From Brevibacterium jeotgali (lineage in GTDB: Bacteria > Actinomycetota > Actinomycetes > Actinomycetales > Brevibacteriaceae), in assembly GCF_900169175.1 (NCBI RefSeq), contig NZ_FXZM01000007.1, positions 1-64,000 on the forward strand: a stretch of DNA of 64,000 nt, written 5' to 3'. Position 1 is the stretch's first letter, and every line of letters starts with the position of its first letter. Positions 17,943-26,538 of the stretch are shown in pieces. A program made the translations under genes and the position numbers. Below the pieces are notes generated by a model. The model was not told where the DNA came from and did not search any database. It saw only the letters and a program-made list of their open reading frames with translations.

Positions 17943-19190
17943 TCAGGCCCCCTGCGCGGAATCGGTCGCCGCGTCGCCGGCGGAATCCCCAGCGGCCGCA
18001 GATGCGTCCCGCTCCCCCGCCGGAGTGCTCAGCCACGCCCGGACACGTTCGGAGTCCTGCCCCAGTGTGGGCGGCGCCAGATCGTAGGAGACCTGCGTCT
18101 TCGACATCGTGATCGGATTGCGGACGGTGGGAATGACGCGGTCACCGGATCCGGCCTCGGCGACGGGGTCCAGCCCCATCGACTCGGCGAGCTGAACGCC
18201 CTGCTCGATCGTATTGATCGGGGCGCACGGCAGGCCAGCGGCAGAGAGGATCTCGTACCATTCCTGCGCCGTCCTGTGCGACAGCGCCTCGGTGAGCAGC
18301 GGTTCGAGGTCCTTCCGGTGCCTGTTGCGGGGAAACGCGGTGGCGAACCGGTCGTCCTCCAGCCATTCCGGCCGCCCCACACCGTTCGACAGCATGCCGA
18401 ACTGGCGGTCGTTGCCGCAGGCGATGATGAGGTCGCCGTCCTTCGTGGGCATCGGCTGGTACGGGTACAGGCTGGGGTGCTCATTGCCCATCCGGTGCGG
18501 GACGCTGCCCGCCGCGACGTACCCGGACGTCTGGTTGACAAGCCCGGACAGCGCCGACGACAGGAGGTTCGTGTCGACCTTCTGCCCCTCGCCCGTCGTG
18601 AGCCGGTGCTGCAGGGAGGCGAGGATGCCGATCGTCGTGTGCAGGCCGGTGATGACGTCGAAGATCGCGACACCCGCACGGAAGGGGGGCCCGTCCGCGT
18701 CGCCCGTCAGGCTCATGAAGCCGGACAGCCCCTGCACCAGCAGGTCGTAGCCGGGCTGGGGGTTCGACGGGCCGAAGCCGGTGACCGACGAGTAGACGAC
18801 GTTCGGGTTGTCCTTCGCCACCGCGTCGTAGTCGAGCCCGAACTTCACGAGGCCGCCGGGCTTGAAGTTCTCCACGACGACGTCCGCGCGGCGCGCCAGC
18901 TCACGTGCGAGCTCCAGGTCACCGGAGTCCTTGAAGTCCAGCACCACGTCGTACTTGTTGCGGTTGATCGACAGGTAGTAGGTCGCGTCCTCGTCCCGCA
19001 CCGGTGGCCGCCACATCCGGGTGTCGTCACCGCCCGGACCCTCCACCTTGATGACGGTGGCGCCCAGATCCGCGAGCATCATCGTCGCGTAGGGGCCCGC
19101 GAGCACGCGGGAGAAGTCCGCGACCACGATCCCGGACAGCGGACCGCTGCCCTTCCGGTCGAAGATCTCGTGGAGGTCCTCAGTGCTCAT
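17943..19190 (-). CDS. family III CoA-transferase (CaiB/BaiF)
   Basis: A 415-residue CoA-transferase that moves CoA between carboxylic acids through an aspartyl-CoA anhydride. It begins the fold at LSGIVVADFSRVLAGPYATM, shows the family motif GATVIKVEGP, and has the probable catalytic Asp in QPGYDLLVQG. The C-terminal 30 residues are low-complexity Ala/Gly/Ser/Asp. It lies 48 nt downstream of catJ-like and 6 nt before an MFS gene in one operon under divergent LysR control. Having two unrelated CoA-transferase types in one operon suggests activation of an imported acid. The donor and acceptor are unknown. Confidence 0.88.
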   Translation of the reverse strand: MSTEDLHEIFDRKGSGPLSGIVVADFSRVLAGPYATMMLADLGATVIKVEGPGGDDTRMWRPPVRDEDATYYLSINRNKYDVVLDFKDSGDLELARELARRADVVVENFKPGGLVKFGLDYDAVAKDNPNVVYSSVTGFGPSNPQPGYDLLVQGLSGFMSLTGDADGPPFRAGVAIFDVITGLHTTIGILASLQHRLTTGEGQKVDTNLLSSALSGLVNQTSGYVAAGSVPHRMGNEHPSLYPYQPMPTKDGDLIIACGNDRQFGMLSNGVGRPEWLEDDRFATAFPRNRHRKDLEPLLTEALSHRTAQEWYEILSAAGLPCAPINTIEQGVQLAESMGLDPVAEAGSGDRVIPTVRNPITMSKTQVSYDLAPPTLGQDSERVRAWLSTPAGERDASAAAGDSAGDAATDSAQGA

Positions 19191-19238
19191 GTGCGTGGGT
19201 GCTCCTTGCTCGTGGTGATGCGCGTCGTCGTCTGAGGA

Positions 19239-20015
19239 TCAGCGGAGGTAGAGGCGGACGGTGTCGATCTCGTCGCGCAGCAGGCGCACCTCTTCGACGG
19301 TGGGCTCCATCGTCGAGCGCACCTCGTCGGCGACCTGCAGATCCCAGCCGGTCGCCTCCTTCACCTGGTCGACGGTGACTCCGGGATGGGTGTGCGTGAG
19401 GACGAGCTCGCCGAATCTGTCGGCCCGCTGCAGGACGCCCAGCGGGGTGATCACCACGCTCACGCCGTGGCCCTGCGGCTGGATGCCGTCGCCGGACTGC
19501 GCCGCCGCGACGGGTGAGGCTGAGGTGATGAAGTCCACTTCCGCAGGGAACGACGCAGGGTCGTGGCGGCGGATGATCACGAAGATCTCACCGGAGTTCG
19601 CCATGATGTCCGCCGCGCCGCCGGAGCCGGGGAGCCGCACGGTGGGCTTCTCCCACTCGCCGATCACGGTCGTGTTGAGCGACCCGTGGCGGTCGATCTG
19701 CGCGGCGCCCAGGAAGCCCACGTCGACGTTGCCGCCCTGCAGGACGTAGCCGAACAGGGCCTGCATGCTCACGACGGACTCCGAGCCGGACACCACGACG
19801 GAGTCGGCGATGCCCTCGGCCATCGCCTCCGGGTGGGCCCCGGCGACGCCCGATTCGTAGATGAGCTCGATGTCGCGGTTCAGGGTGCGGTGCGCGAGGT
19901 CCACCGCGAGGGTCGGCAGGCCGATCCCGGCGAACACCGTGCGCTTGTCCGCCAGCATCTTCGAGGCCGCGCACACGATGAGTTCTGTCTGGGAGTAATC
20001 GGGGGAGGTCGTCAT
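19239..20015 (-). CDS. CoA-transferase family I, subunit B (CatJ/GctB-like)
   Basis: A 258-residue beta subunit of a heteromeric family I CoA-transferase, of the CatJ (3-oxoadipate) / GctB (glutaconate) / IpdB group. It shows ELIVCAASKMLADKRTVFAG and GIGLPTLAVDLA near the N-terminus. The ELIYESGVAGAH segment carries the position that is the catalytic Glu in this fold. The ATG at 20015 shares one base with the alpha-subunit stop (TGATG), so the frame extending further upstream is rejected. CatJ is the closest guess because the partner resembles CatI. A ring-opening IpdB-type role cannot be excluded. Confidence 0.82.
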   Translation of the reverse strand: MTTSPDYSQTELIVCAASKMLADKRTVFAGIGLPTLAVDLAHRTLNRDIELIYESGVAGAHPEAMAEGIADSVVVSGSESVVSMQALFGYVLQGGNVDVGFLGAAQIDRHGSLNTTVIGEWEKPTVRLPGSGGAADIMANSGEIFVIIRRHDPASFPAEVDFITSASPVAAAQSGDGIQPQGHGVSVVITPLGVLQRADRFGELVLTHTHPGVTVDQVKEATGWDLQVADEVRSTMEPTVEEVRLLRDEIDTVRLYLR

Positions 20016-20974
20016 CACGCTTCTCCTTCGTTCGCAGCCGCGAGCAGGCGCCTGCCGTAGTCGACCGGCTGGGACGGCTTCGAGGCGACCCGCAGCGAGT
20101 CCAGCTGCTCTTCGCCGATCGCTGCGAGGTACTCCTCGTGGTCGGCCGTGCCGTGGATGTGCTCCTCGAGCCACTCCCGCAGGCGCTGGGGGTCCTTCGC
20201 CATCTTCGGCCACATGCGGTAGAACGCGTTGTCCCGGTCGTACGAGCCCTGCACGTACGACGGGTGCGCGCCGCGCGGCACGACGCAGACGGCGTCGACC
20301 GCGTGCGCCGGGATGAGCGTGCGGTTGGGGTCGGAGCGGATGACCTCGTCGTCGACGATCTCCTCGACCGTCACGATGACGCGCTCGGCCGCGTAGACGG
20401 CTTCCTGCTGGACTCCCGTGATGCCCCAGATCTGCGCGTTGCCGCGGCGGTCCGCGCGCTGCGCGTGGATGATCGTCACGTCGGGGTTGAGCGGCGGCAC
20501 GACGTACGTCGTGCCGTCGCCGTACGGGTCGTCGACGAGTCGGATGTCCGGGTTCACCTTCGGCAGGTCCGAGCCTGCGAACGACCGGATCGGGATGAAC
20601 GGCAGGCGGGAGGCGCCGGCGTGGTAGCGCAGGACCATCGCATGGTGGCTGTACTCCTCGACCGCCAGGGGTGCGGGATCGTGGTCCTCGAGCCGGCGGC
20701 GGATCTCATAGAGGCTGCCTGCGGATCCCGACGCGAAGAAGGAGCAGACCAGCCGGTCGACGCACCCGGCGGCGATCATCATGTCCGCGATGAGGTCCGG
20801 CGTCATCCGGCAGAAGGTCAGCCCGCGGCGCTGCTGTCGGATGATCTCGTGGCCCGCCGCGAACGGGATGAGGTGGCTGAACCCCTCGAGCGCGATCGTG
20901 TCGCCGTCGCGCACCAGCGAAGCGATCGCTTCCGGCAGCGGCAGGACTCTGTCCTTCGCCATGTGTTCTTCCAC
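20015..20974 (-). CDS. CoA-transferase family I, subunit A (CatI/GctA-like)
   Basis: A 319-residue alpha subunit. Motifs shared with 3-oxoadipate CoA-transferase CatI include DGDTIALEGFSHLIPFAA, TFCRMTPDL, AGSDLPKVNPDIR, IHAQRADRRGNAQIWG, VTVEEIVDD, HPSYVQGSYDRDN and EHIHGT. In the beta-ketoadipate pathway it would make 3-oxoadipyl-CoA, which a thiolase then cleaves, and a thiolase gene lies just across the divergent regulator. No ring-cleavage genes are present here, so the actual acid remains unproven. GAGGGGTGGAAG precedes the start. Confidence 0.82.
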   Translation of the reverse strand: MEEHMAKDRVLPLPEAIASLVRDGDTIALEGFSHLIPFAAGHEIIRQQRRGLTFCRMTPDLIADMMIAAGCVDRLVCSFFASGSAGSLYEIRRRLEDHDPAPLAVEEYSHHAMVLRYHAGASRLPFIPIRSFAGSDLPKVNPDIRLVDDPYGDGTTYVVPPLNPDVTIIHAQRADRRGNAQIWGITGVQQEAVYAAERVIVTVEEIVDDEVIRSDPNRTLIPAHAVDAVCVVPRGAHPSYVQGSYDRDNAFYRMWPKMAKDPQRLREWLEEHIHGTADHEEYLAAIGEEQLDSLRVASKPSQPVDYGRRLLAAANEGEA

Positions 20975-21001
20975 CCCTCATCGGTCAACTGTGACTCCAT
21001 C

Positions 21002-21007
21002 AGATTA
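21002..21007 (-). promoter_or_regulatory. -10 element of the catI-like operon
   Basis: On the minus strand TAATCT (21007 to 21002) is a good TANNNT box, and TGGATT lies 17 bp upstream as a weak -35. The box is 28 bp from the start codon and 25 bp from the palindrome at 21032-21046. Confidence 0.45.
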
Positions 21008-21031
21008 AGTCAGATTCGACGGGGAATCCAG

Positions 21032-21046
21032 TGGTAATACTTACCA
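21032..21046. promoter_or_regulatory. palindromic LysR-type operator
   Basis: TGGTAA-TAC-TTACCA is a perfect 6-bp inverted repeat with a 3-bp centre between the divergent lysR and catI-like genes. It overlaps the probable -35 of lysR (TTACCA, 21041-21046), which suits autoregulation plus activation of the divergent operon. Confidence 0.6.
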
Positions 21047-21064
21047 AGTGGGCATGAATCGTGG

Positions 21065-21070
21065 CATAAT
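21065..21070 (+). promoter_or_regulatory. -10 element, leaderless lysR promoter
   Basis: CATAAT is followed by 6 nt and the ATG at 21077. TTACCA lies 18 bp upstream. The transcript would begin at the start codon. Confidence 0.6.
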
Positions 21071-21076
21071 CGCCCC

Positions 21077-21979
21077 ATGGAGCTCCAGCAGGTACGTGCG
21101 TTCCTCGCCGTTGCAGAGGAACTGCACTTCGGACGCGCGGCAGAGCGATTGGGCATCGCGCAGCCGCCGCTCAGCCGTGCGATCCGACAGTTCGAGCACG
21201 AACTGGGCACCGAGCTCTTCCACCGGACGACACGGCAGGTCGCACTCGCGCCTGCGGGCACCGCGCTCCTGAGCCCCGCCCGGGCCCTGCTCACAGCGGC
21301 GGAGACCGCAGAGCAGTCCGTGCAGATGGCGTCCGCGGGGGACATCGGCCGCGTGCGCCTGGGGCTGGGGACGCTGTCCTCCCACCGCGCGGCCTCCCGG
21401 ATGGTCGCCGCGACGCACCGCCGCAAGCCCGGCATCACCGTGGAGATGGAGAGCAACGTCTACTCGGAGGAGGCGATCGCCCGCCTGCACGACGGGACGC
21501 TCGACCTCGCCCTGGTCCGCTGGCAGGCGCAGCCGCCCGGAGTCATCGGCCGCCCGGTGATCATCGAACGGCCGATGGTCGCCGTCCACGCCGACCACCG
21601 CCTGGCGGGCCGCTCGTCCGTCACCGTCGACGAGCTGCGCGATGAGGCCTTCATCCTCCTCCCGGCCGATCCCGGGTCGACGATGCGCGACCTCACGCTC
21701 CAGTGGTGCTACGCCGCAGGGTTCACCCCCCGCGTCGTCCAGGAGGCGCCGGACACCCAGCTCGTCGGCGCGCTGGTCTCTGCGGAGATGGGCATCACCA
21801 TCACGTACGACTCGGTCATGGCCAACATCCACGACCCCGACCTCGTCGCCGTGCCGCTCTCCGTCGAGCACGATCCGATCACCGTCTACCTGGCGCACCG
21901 CGAGGGCGAACTGGAACCGGCGCTCCGAGAAGTCGTCGCCGCGGCCGAGGCCGTCGTCCCGACCGCGACCAGGACATGA
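21077..21979 (+). CDS. LysR-family transcriptional regulator
   Basis: A 300-residue LTTR. Its N-terminal winged helix-turn-helix (MELQQVRAFLAVAEELHFGR, then AAERLGIAQPPLSRAIRQFE) is very close to the CbnR/CatR/BenM group that answers to aromatic-acid metabolites. An effector-binding domain follows from about residue 90. It is divergent from the catI-like operon and 50 bp before the thiolase gene, so it is the obvious regulator of both. The inducer is unknown but is probably a pathway acid such as a muconate-like compound. Confidence 0.92.
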   Translation: MELQQVRAFLAVAEELHFGRAAERLGIAQPPLSRAIRQFEHELGTELFHRTTRQVALAPAGTALLSPARALLTAAETAEQSVQMASAGDIGRVRLGLGTLSSHRAASRMVAATHRRKPGITVEMESNVYSEEAIARLHDGTLDLALVRWQAQPPGVIGRPVIIERPMVAVHADHRLAGRSSVTVDELRDEAFILLPADPGSTMRDLTLQWCYAAGFTPRVVQEAPDTQLVGALVSAEMGITITYDSVMANIHDPDLVAVPLSVEHDPITVYLAHREGELEPALREVVAAAEAVVPTATRT

Positions 21980-22029
21980 CCACCGACCACACACGCAGAA
22001 CACCGCTCACAACCCAACGAGGAGTCACT

Positions 22030-23271
22030 GTGACCCAGACACCCGCATCCGCGAACGACATCGTCATCTGCGAACCGCTCCGTTCACCCGTGGGCGCCTT
22101 CGGCGGACAGTTCAAGGACATCGCTCCCGAGGAGCTCGGCCGACAGGTCGTCACCGCTCTCATCGAGAAGTCCGGCATCCGCCCCGAGGCCATCGACGAC
22201 GTCATCTTCGGCCAGTGCTACCCGCACATGGAGGCACCGGCCATCGGCCGCGTCGTCGCCCTGGACTCCGGCCTGCCGGTGACCGTCCCCGGTCGCCAGG
22301 TCGACCGCCGCTGCGGCTCCGGCCTGCAGGCCGTCCTCGACGGCATGGGCGCGATCGCGACCGGCGGCGCCCAGGTCGTCGTCGCCGGCGGCGCCGAGTC
22401 GATGTCCCGCGCACCGTTCTTCAACGAGGACATCCGCTGGGGCATCCGCGGAGGCAACGTCGAGCTCAAGGACGGACTGGTGCGCGGCCGCCTCACGGCC
22501 GGCGGCAAGAACCACCCCGTCCCCGGCGGCATGATCGAGACGGCGGAGAACCTCCGCGAGGAGTACTCGATCGGTCGCGAGGAGCAGGACCGCCTCGCCG
22601 TCGAATCGCACCGTCGCGCGACCGCTGCCACGGACAGCGGCGTGTTCGCAGAGGAGATCGCGCCGATCACACTCCCCGCGACGCGCAAGCAGCCGGAGCA
22701 GCAGATCACCCTCGACGAGCACATCCGCCCGAGCGCCAGCCTCGAATCGCTGGGGAAGCTCAAGGCGATGCGCGCGAAGCTCGATGAGAACTCCACCGTC
22801 ACCGCGGGCAATGCCTCCGGCCAGAACGACGGCGCCGCCGCCACGATCGTCACGACCCGCGCGAAGGCCGACGAACTGGGCCTCAAGCCGCTCGTCCGCA
22901 TCGTCAGCTGGGGTGTGGCCGGCGTTCCGCCGCGCACGATGGGCATCGGCCCGGTGCCCGCGACCAAGGTCGCCCTGGAGCGCGCCGGACTGGAGATCAA
23001 GGACCTCGACCTCATCGAGCTCAACGAGGCGTTCGCGGCGCAGGCACTGGCAGTCACCCGCGAATGGGGCTTCGGCGAGTCCGACTTCGAGCGCACGAAC
23101 GTCCACGGCTCCGGCATCTCGCTGGGCCACCCCGTCGGCGCGACCGGCGTGCGCATCCTCACCACGCTCGCGCGTGAGATGGATCGCCGCGGCGCCCGCT
23201 ACGGCCTCGAGACCATGTGCATCGGCGGTGGCCAGGGGCTCGCTGCGATCTTCGAGCGCGTGGAGGCCTGA
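22030..23271 (+). CDS. acetyl-CoA C-acyltransferase (thiolase)
   Basis: A 413-residue thiolase that cleaves 3-ketoacyl-CoA (or condenses acetyl-CoA). The nucleophilic Cys is in DRRCGSGLQAV, followed by the NEAFAAQ loop, catalytic His in GHPVGATG and second Cys in CIGGGQG. The start is the GTG at 22030 preceded by GAGGAG, giving VTQTPASAND. Upstream codons in the same frame overlap lysR and are rejected. It is followed after 2 nt by the Mct-like CoA-transferase and then etfBA. Cleavage of 3-oxoadipyl-CoA (PcaF-like) is possible given the neighbouring CatI/CatJ-like genes. Confidence 0.92.
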   Translation: MTQTPASANDIVICEPLRSPVGAFGGQFKDIAPEELGRQVVTALIEKSGIRPEAIDDVIFGQCYPHMEAPAIGRVVALDSGLPVTVPGRQVDRRCGSGLQAVLDGMGAIATGGAQVVVAGGAESMSRAPFFNEDIRWGIRGGNVELKDGLVRGRLTAGGKNHPVPGGMIETAENLREEYSIGREEQDRLAVESHRRATAATDSGVFAEEIAPITLPATRKQPEQQITLDEHIRPSASLESLGKLKAMRAKLDENSTVTAGNASGQNDGAAATIVTTRAKADELGLKPLVRIVSWGVAGVPPRTMGIGPVPATKVALERAGLEIKDLDLIELNEAFAAQALAVTREWGFGESDFERTNVHGSGISLGHPVGATGVRILTTLAREMDRRGARYGLETMCIGGGQGLAAIFERVEA

Positions 23272-23273
23272 GC

Positions 23274-24506
23274 ATGACGCAGCCTCTGTCCGGCTTCACC
23301 GTCGTCGAGAACGACTCCTTCGTCGCCGCGCCGTCCGCCTGCCTGGCGCTCAGCCAGATGGGCGCGGAGATCATCAAGATCGATCCGCTGAAGGGCGGAC
23401 CGGACATCGACCGCTGGCCCATCACGGCGGAGGGGAGGTCGATCTACTGGGGCACCCTCAACCGGGGGAAGCGCTCCGTGGCCATCGATCTCCGCAGCGA
23501 CGAGGGCCGGGAGCTCGCGCAGGCACTCATCACCGCCACCGGTGACGAGCCTGCCAAGACCGGCATCTTCATGACGAACAACGTGGGCCGCTCCTTCCTC
23601 GCGGACGACGTCCTGCGCGCCAAGCGCGACGACCTCATCCACGTGAAGGTCCAGGGCTCCGCCGACGGCGGACCGGGCGTGGACTACACCGTCAACGCGG
23701 AGACCGGCATCCCCGGCATCACCGGACCCGCGGAATCGCCGCGGCCGGCCAACCACGCGCTGCCCGCGTGGGACCTGCTGTGCGGACAGGCTGCGGTCAC
23801 CGCTGTCGTCTCCGGCCTCCTCCAGCGGTCGACGACCGGACAGGGCACCTACGCGGAGATCGCGCTCCAGGACATCGCGCTGTCCGCCGTCGCCAACCTG
23901 GGCTGGTACACGGAGGCCCTCCAGCCCGCCGGTGAGCGCACGAAGCACGGCAACCACATCTTCGGCACCTTCGGCACGGACTTCACGACGTCCGACGACC
24001 GCTCCGTCATGATCACCGCGATCACGCGACGCCAGTGGCAGGCGCTCGTCGATTCGACCGGCATGACCGCCGTCGTCGAAGCGCTCCAGTCTGCGCTGGG
24101 CATCGACCTGTCGCAGGAGGAGGCCCGGTACGCGCAGCGTGAGACCCTCGAAGCGCTGTTCAAGCCGTGGTTCGCCGCGCGGACTCTCGACCAGGTGTCC
24201 GCGGAGCTGGCCGGCTCCGGCGTCCTGTGGGCGCCGTACCGCAGCATCGGGGAGGTCGCCCGCGAGGCGGCCGGGACCTCGGCGGGTTCGGACGGTGCTG
24301 GGACCGGAGCGATCCGGGGGCTGGCGTCCGAGCAGCTGGGCGACATGCTCGTCGGCGCGAACCCCATCAGGTTCGATGGAGAGTACCTCTCCGGCGAGAA
24401 GCCCACGGTGCTGGGCGAAGCGACCCACGAGGTGCTCAGCGAGAAGCTGGGACTCTCACAGACGGACCTGGGAAGACTCTCCGACTCCGGTGTCCTGAAC
24501 AGTTGA
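23274..24506 (+). CDS. family III CoA-transferase, 2-methylfumaryl-CoA isomerase-like
   Basis: A 410-residue family III CoA-transferase, clearly different from the one at 17.9-19.2 kb. The N-terminus (LSGFTVVENDSFVAAPSACL), the KGGPDIDRWPIT segment, the probable catalytic Asp in GVDYTVNAETGIPGITGP and the NHALPAWDLLCGQ motif resemble mesaconyl-CoA C1-C4 CoA-transferase (Mct, EC 5.4.1.3) of the 3-hydroxypropionate bicycle. That enzyme moves CoA within one molecule. Here it sits between thiolase (2-nt gap) and etfB, in a presumed heterotroph, so a mesaconate-type or related acid is a hypothesis. Family assignment is secure, and the specific reaction is less so. Confidence 0.7.
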   Translation: MTQPLSGFTVVENDSFVAAPSACLALSQMGAEIIKIDPLKGGPDIDRWPITAEGRSIYWGTLNRGKRSVAIDLRSDEGRELAQALITATGDEPAKTGIFMTNNVGRSFLADDVLRAKRDDLIHVKVQGSADGGPGVDYTVNAETGIPGITGPAESPRPANHALPAWDLLCGQAAVTAVVSGLLQRSTTGQGTYAEIALQDIALSAVANLGWYTEALQPAGERTKHGNHIFGTFGTDFTTSDDRSVMITAITRRQWQALVDSTGMTAVVEALQSALGIDLSQEEARYAQRETLEALFKPWFAARTLDQVSAELAGSGVLWAPYRSIGEVAREAAGTSAGSDGAGTGAIRGLASEQLGDMLVGANPIRFDGEYLSGEKPTVLGEATHEVLSEKLGLSQTDLGRLSDSGVLNS

Positions 24507-24593
24507 TAACGTAAGGGGACCGACCCGGAAGTGCGGTGCGCCACAGCGCCGTGGAAGGGGAAACGCGGTTCCCAGGAAGGATTTATCACCCCC

Positions 24594-25382
24594 ATGCGGA
24601 TTGTCACTTTTGTCAAGTACGTCCCGGACGCCGCCGGCGACCGCTCCTTCGAATCGGACAACACCGTCGATCGTGAGACCGACGGCCTGCTGTCCGAGCT
24701 CGATGAATACGCCATCGAAGAGGCTCTGAGCCTCACCGACAAGGACAAGGGCGCGGAGACCATCGCGGTCACCGTCGGCCCCGACGACGCGAAGGATGCC
24801 GTTCGGAAGGCCCTGCAGATGGGCGCCGACAAGGGCGTGCACGTGAACGACGACGCCATCTCCGGCGCCGACGCAGTGGGCACCGCGAAGATCCTCGCCG
24901 CGACCGTCAAGAAGGTCGAGGAGGACGAAGGTCCCGTCGATCTCGTCATCACCGGCCTGGCCTCCACTGACGGCCAGATGTCCGTCGTGCCTGCAATGGT
25001 GGCGGAGCTGCTCGGCCGCCCCGCGGCGACGCAGGGCTCCACGCTCGAGGTCACGGACACCACCGCGACCGTCCGTCGCGATGGCGACGCCGCTTCGCAG
25101 TTCGTCGAGGTGTCCCTGCCGGCGCTCGTGTCCGTCACGGACCAGATCAACGAGCCCCGCTACCCCTCGTTCAAGGGGATCATGAAGGCGAAGAAGAAGC
25201 CCGTCGCGCAGTACGACCTGAGCGACCTGGGCCTCGATGCGTCCGCCGGCGGTGCGGGTGCGCTCACGCAGATCGTCGAGCTGGCACCGGCCCCCGGCCG
25301 CACTGCCGGCGAGGTCGTGTCGGATGAGGGCGACGGCGGGCAGAAGCTCGTCGACTGGCTCGCATCCAAGAAGCTCGTCTGA
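24594..25382 (+). CDS. etfB: electron transfer flavoprotein subunit beta
   Basis: A 262-residue ETF beta subunit that binds AMP and passes electrons from acyl-CoA dehydrogenases to ETF:quinone oxidoreductase. It starts MRIVTFVKYVPD. It carries LSELDEYAIEEALSL, the recognition-loop region ALQMGADKGVHV, the ETF signature GLASTDGQMSVVPAMVAELL and IMKAKKKPV. AGGAAGG lies 13 nt before the ATG, a rather long spacing. It is 87 bp after the Mct-like gene and 48 bp before etfA. Confidence 0.95.
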   Translation: MRIVTFVKYVPDAAGDRSFESDNTVDRETDGLLSELDEYAIEEALSLTDKDKGAETIAVTVGPDDAKDAVRKALQMGADKGVHVNDDAISGADAVGTAKILAATVKKVEEDEGPVDLVITGLASTDGQMSVVPAMVAELLGRPAATQGSTLEVTDTTATVRRDGDAASQFVEVSLPALVSVTDQINEPRYPSFKGIMKAKKKPVAQYDLSDLGLDASAGGAGALTQIVELAPAPGRTAGEVVSDEGDGGQKLVDWLASKKLV

Positions 25383-25430
25383 GCCGTCCGCCCACCATCG
25401 ACCACATACGCGAAGGAAGAGAAGCGCACT

Positions 25431-26381
25431 ATGTCTGAAGTTCTCGTTCTCGTCGACCACGCGGACGGCAAGGTCCGGAAGTCCACGCTCGAACTGCTCA
25501 CGTTCGCCCGCCGCATCGGCACACCCGTCGCCGTCTTCGTCGGCGACGCGGCTGCGGGCGAAGCCGCAGCCGCCGCACTGGGCGAGCACGGCGCAGAGAA
25601 GGTCCTCGTGGCCTCTGACCCGGTCTACGGGGAGTACCTCGTCTCCGCACACGCAGAGCTGCTCGCAGCACTCGTGCAGGAGCGTCAGCCGGCCGCGGTC
25701 CTGGTGACCGCCGGTTCGGAGGACCGTGAGATCGCCGCCCGCGCGGCGATCAAGACCGGATCCGGTATCCTCACCGACGCCGTCGACGTCGCTGCGGACG
25801 GCTCCGTCTCGCAGCAGGTGTTCGCCGCGTCCTACAACGTCACCAGCAAGGTGGCGCAGGGCGTTCCGTTCATCGCCGTGAAGCCCAACTCGACCGCGCC
25901 GGAACCCGCTGCGGCCGCCGGTGCCGTCGAAGCAGTGTCGTTCGCACCGACCGACGCGGCGAAGACCGCACGCATCGTCAAGGTCGAGGAGAAGGCGGCC
26001 TCCGGCCGGCCGAACCTCACCGAAGCGGCGATCGTCGTGTCCGGCGGACGCGGCACCGGTGGCGATTTCGCCGCCGTCGAGGCACTCGCCGATTCGCTCG
26101 GTGCTGCCGTGGGCGCGTCCCGCGCCGCAGTGGACGCCGGCTGGTACCCGCACTCCCACCAGGTGGGTCAGACGGGCAAGGCCGTGTCGCCGCAGCTCTA
26201 CGTGGCAGCCGGCATCTCCGGTGCGATCCAGCACCGCGCCGGCATGCAGACCTCGAAGAACATCGTCGCCATCAACAAGGACGACGAAGCGCCGATCTTC
26301 GAGCTCGCCGACTTCGGTGTCGTGGGCGACCTGTTCCAGGTCCTCCCCCAGGCCACCGACGCGGTCAACGCGCGCAAGTGA
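25431..26381 (+). CDS. etfA: electron transfer flavoprotein subunit alpha
   Basis: A 316-residue ETF alpha subunit carrying FAD. The C-terminal FAD domain shows [47 protein letters not shown] and [20 protein letters not shown], all characteristic. A GGAAGAGAAG ribosome binding site precedes the ATG. With etfB it serves the acyl-CoA dehydrogenase encoded at 31.8-33.0 kb and others elsewhere. It is followed by a large hairpin. Confidence 0.96.
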   Translation: MSEVLVLVDHADGKVRKSTLELLTFARRIGTPVAVFVGDAAAGEAAAAALGEHGAEKVLVASDPVYGEYLVSAHAELLAALVQERQPAAVLVTAGSEDREIAARAAIKTGSGILTDAVDVAADGSVSQQVFAASYNVTSKVAQGVPFIAVKPNSTAPEPAAAAGAVEAVSFAPTDAAKTARIVKVEEKAASGRPNLTEAAIVVSGGRGTGGDFAAVEALADSLGAAVGASRAAVDAGWYPHSHQVGQTGKAVSPQLYVAAGISGAIQHRAGMQTSKNIVAINKDDEAPIFELADFGVVGDLFQVLPQATDAVNARK

Positions 26382-26470
26382 GCCGCACGCCGGGCCCGTG
26401 TGACCCGGCGGTGGGCGGTGCCGTCGTCGGCTTGAAGTAGACGGCGGCCCTTCCTACACTTGTTCAGTCG

Positions 26471-26538
26471 TGAAGGCCCGGGCGTCGGGTCCGCATCTCC
26501 CCTCAGGGGTCGGTGCGTCCCCGCCGCCCGGGCCTTCA
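26471..26538. terminator. large bidirectional hairpin
   Basis: TGAAGGCCCGGGCG (26471-26484) pairs perfectly with 26525-26538. The 40-nt loop contains an inner CCCCT/AGGGG stem. It separates etfA from the convergent sugar-kinase gene, whose stop codon is the last three bases of the right arm. Confidence 0.75.

Noticed and set aside
24531-24593. Upstream extension of etfB by 21 residues
   Set aside because: ETF beta homology begins exactly at the ATG at 24594 (MRIVTFVKYVPD), and the extension has no coding character.
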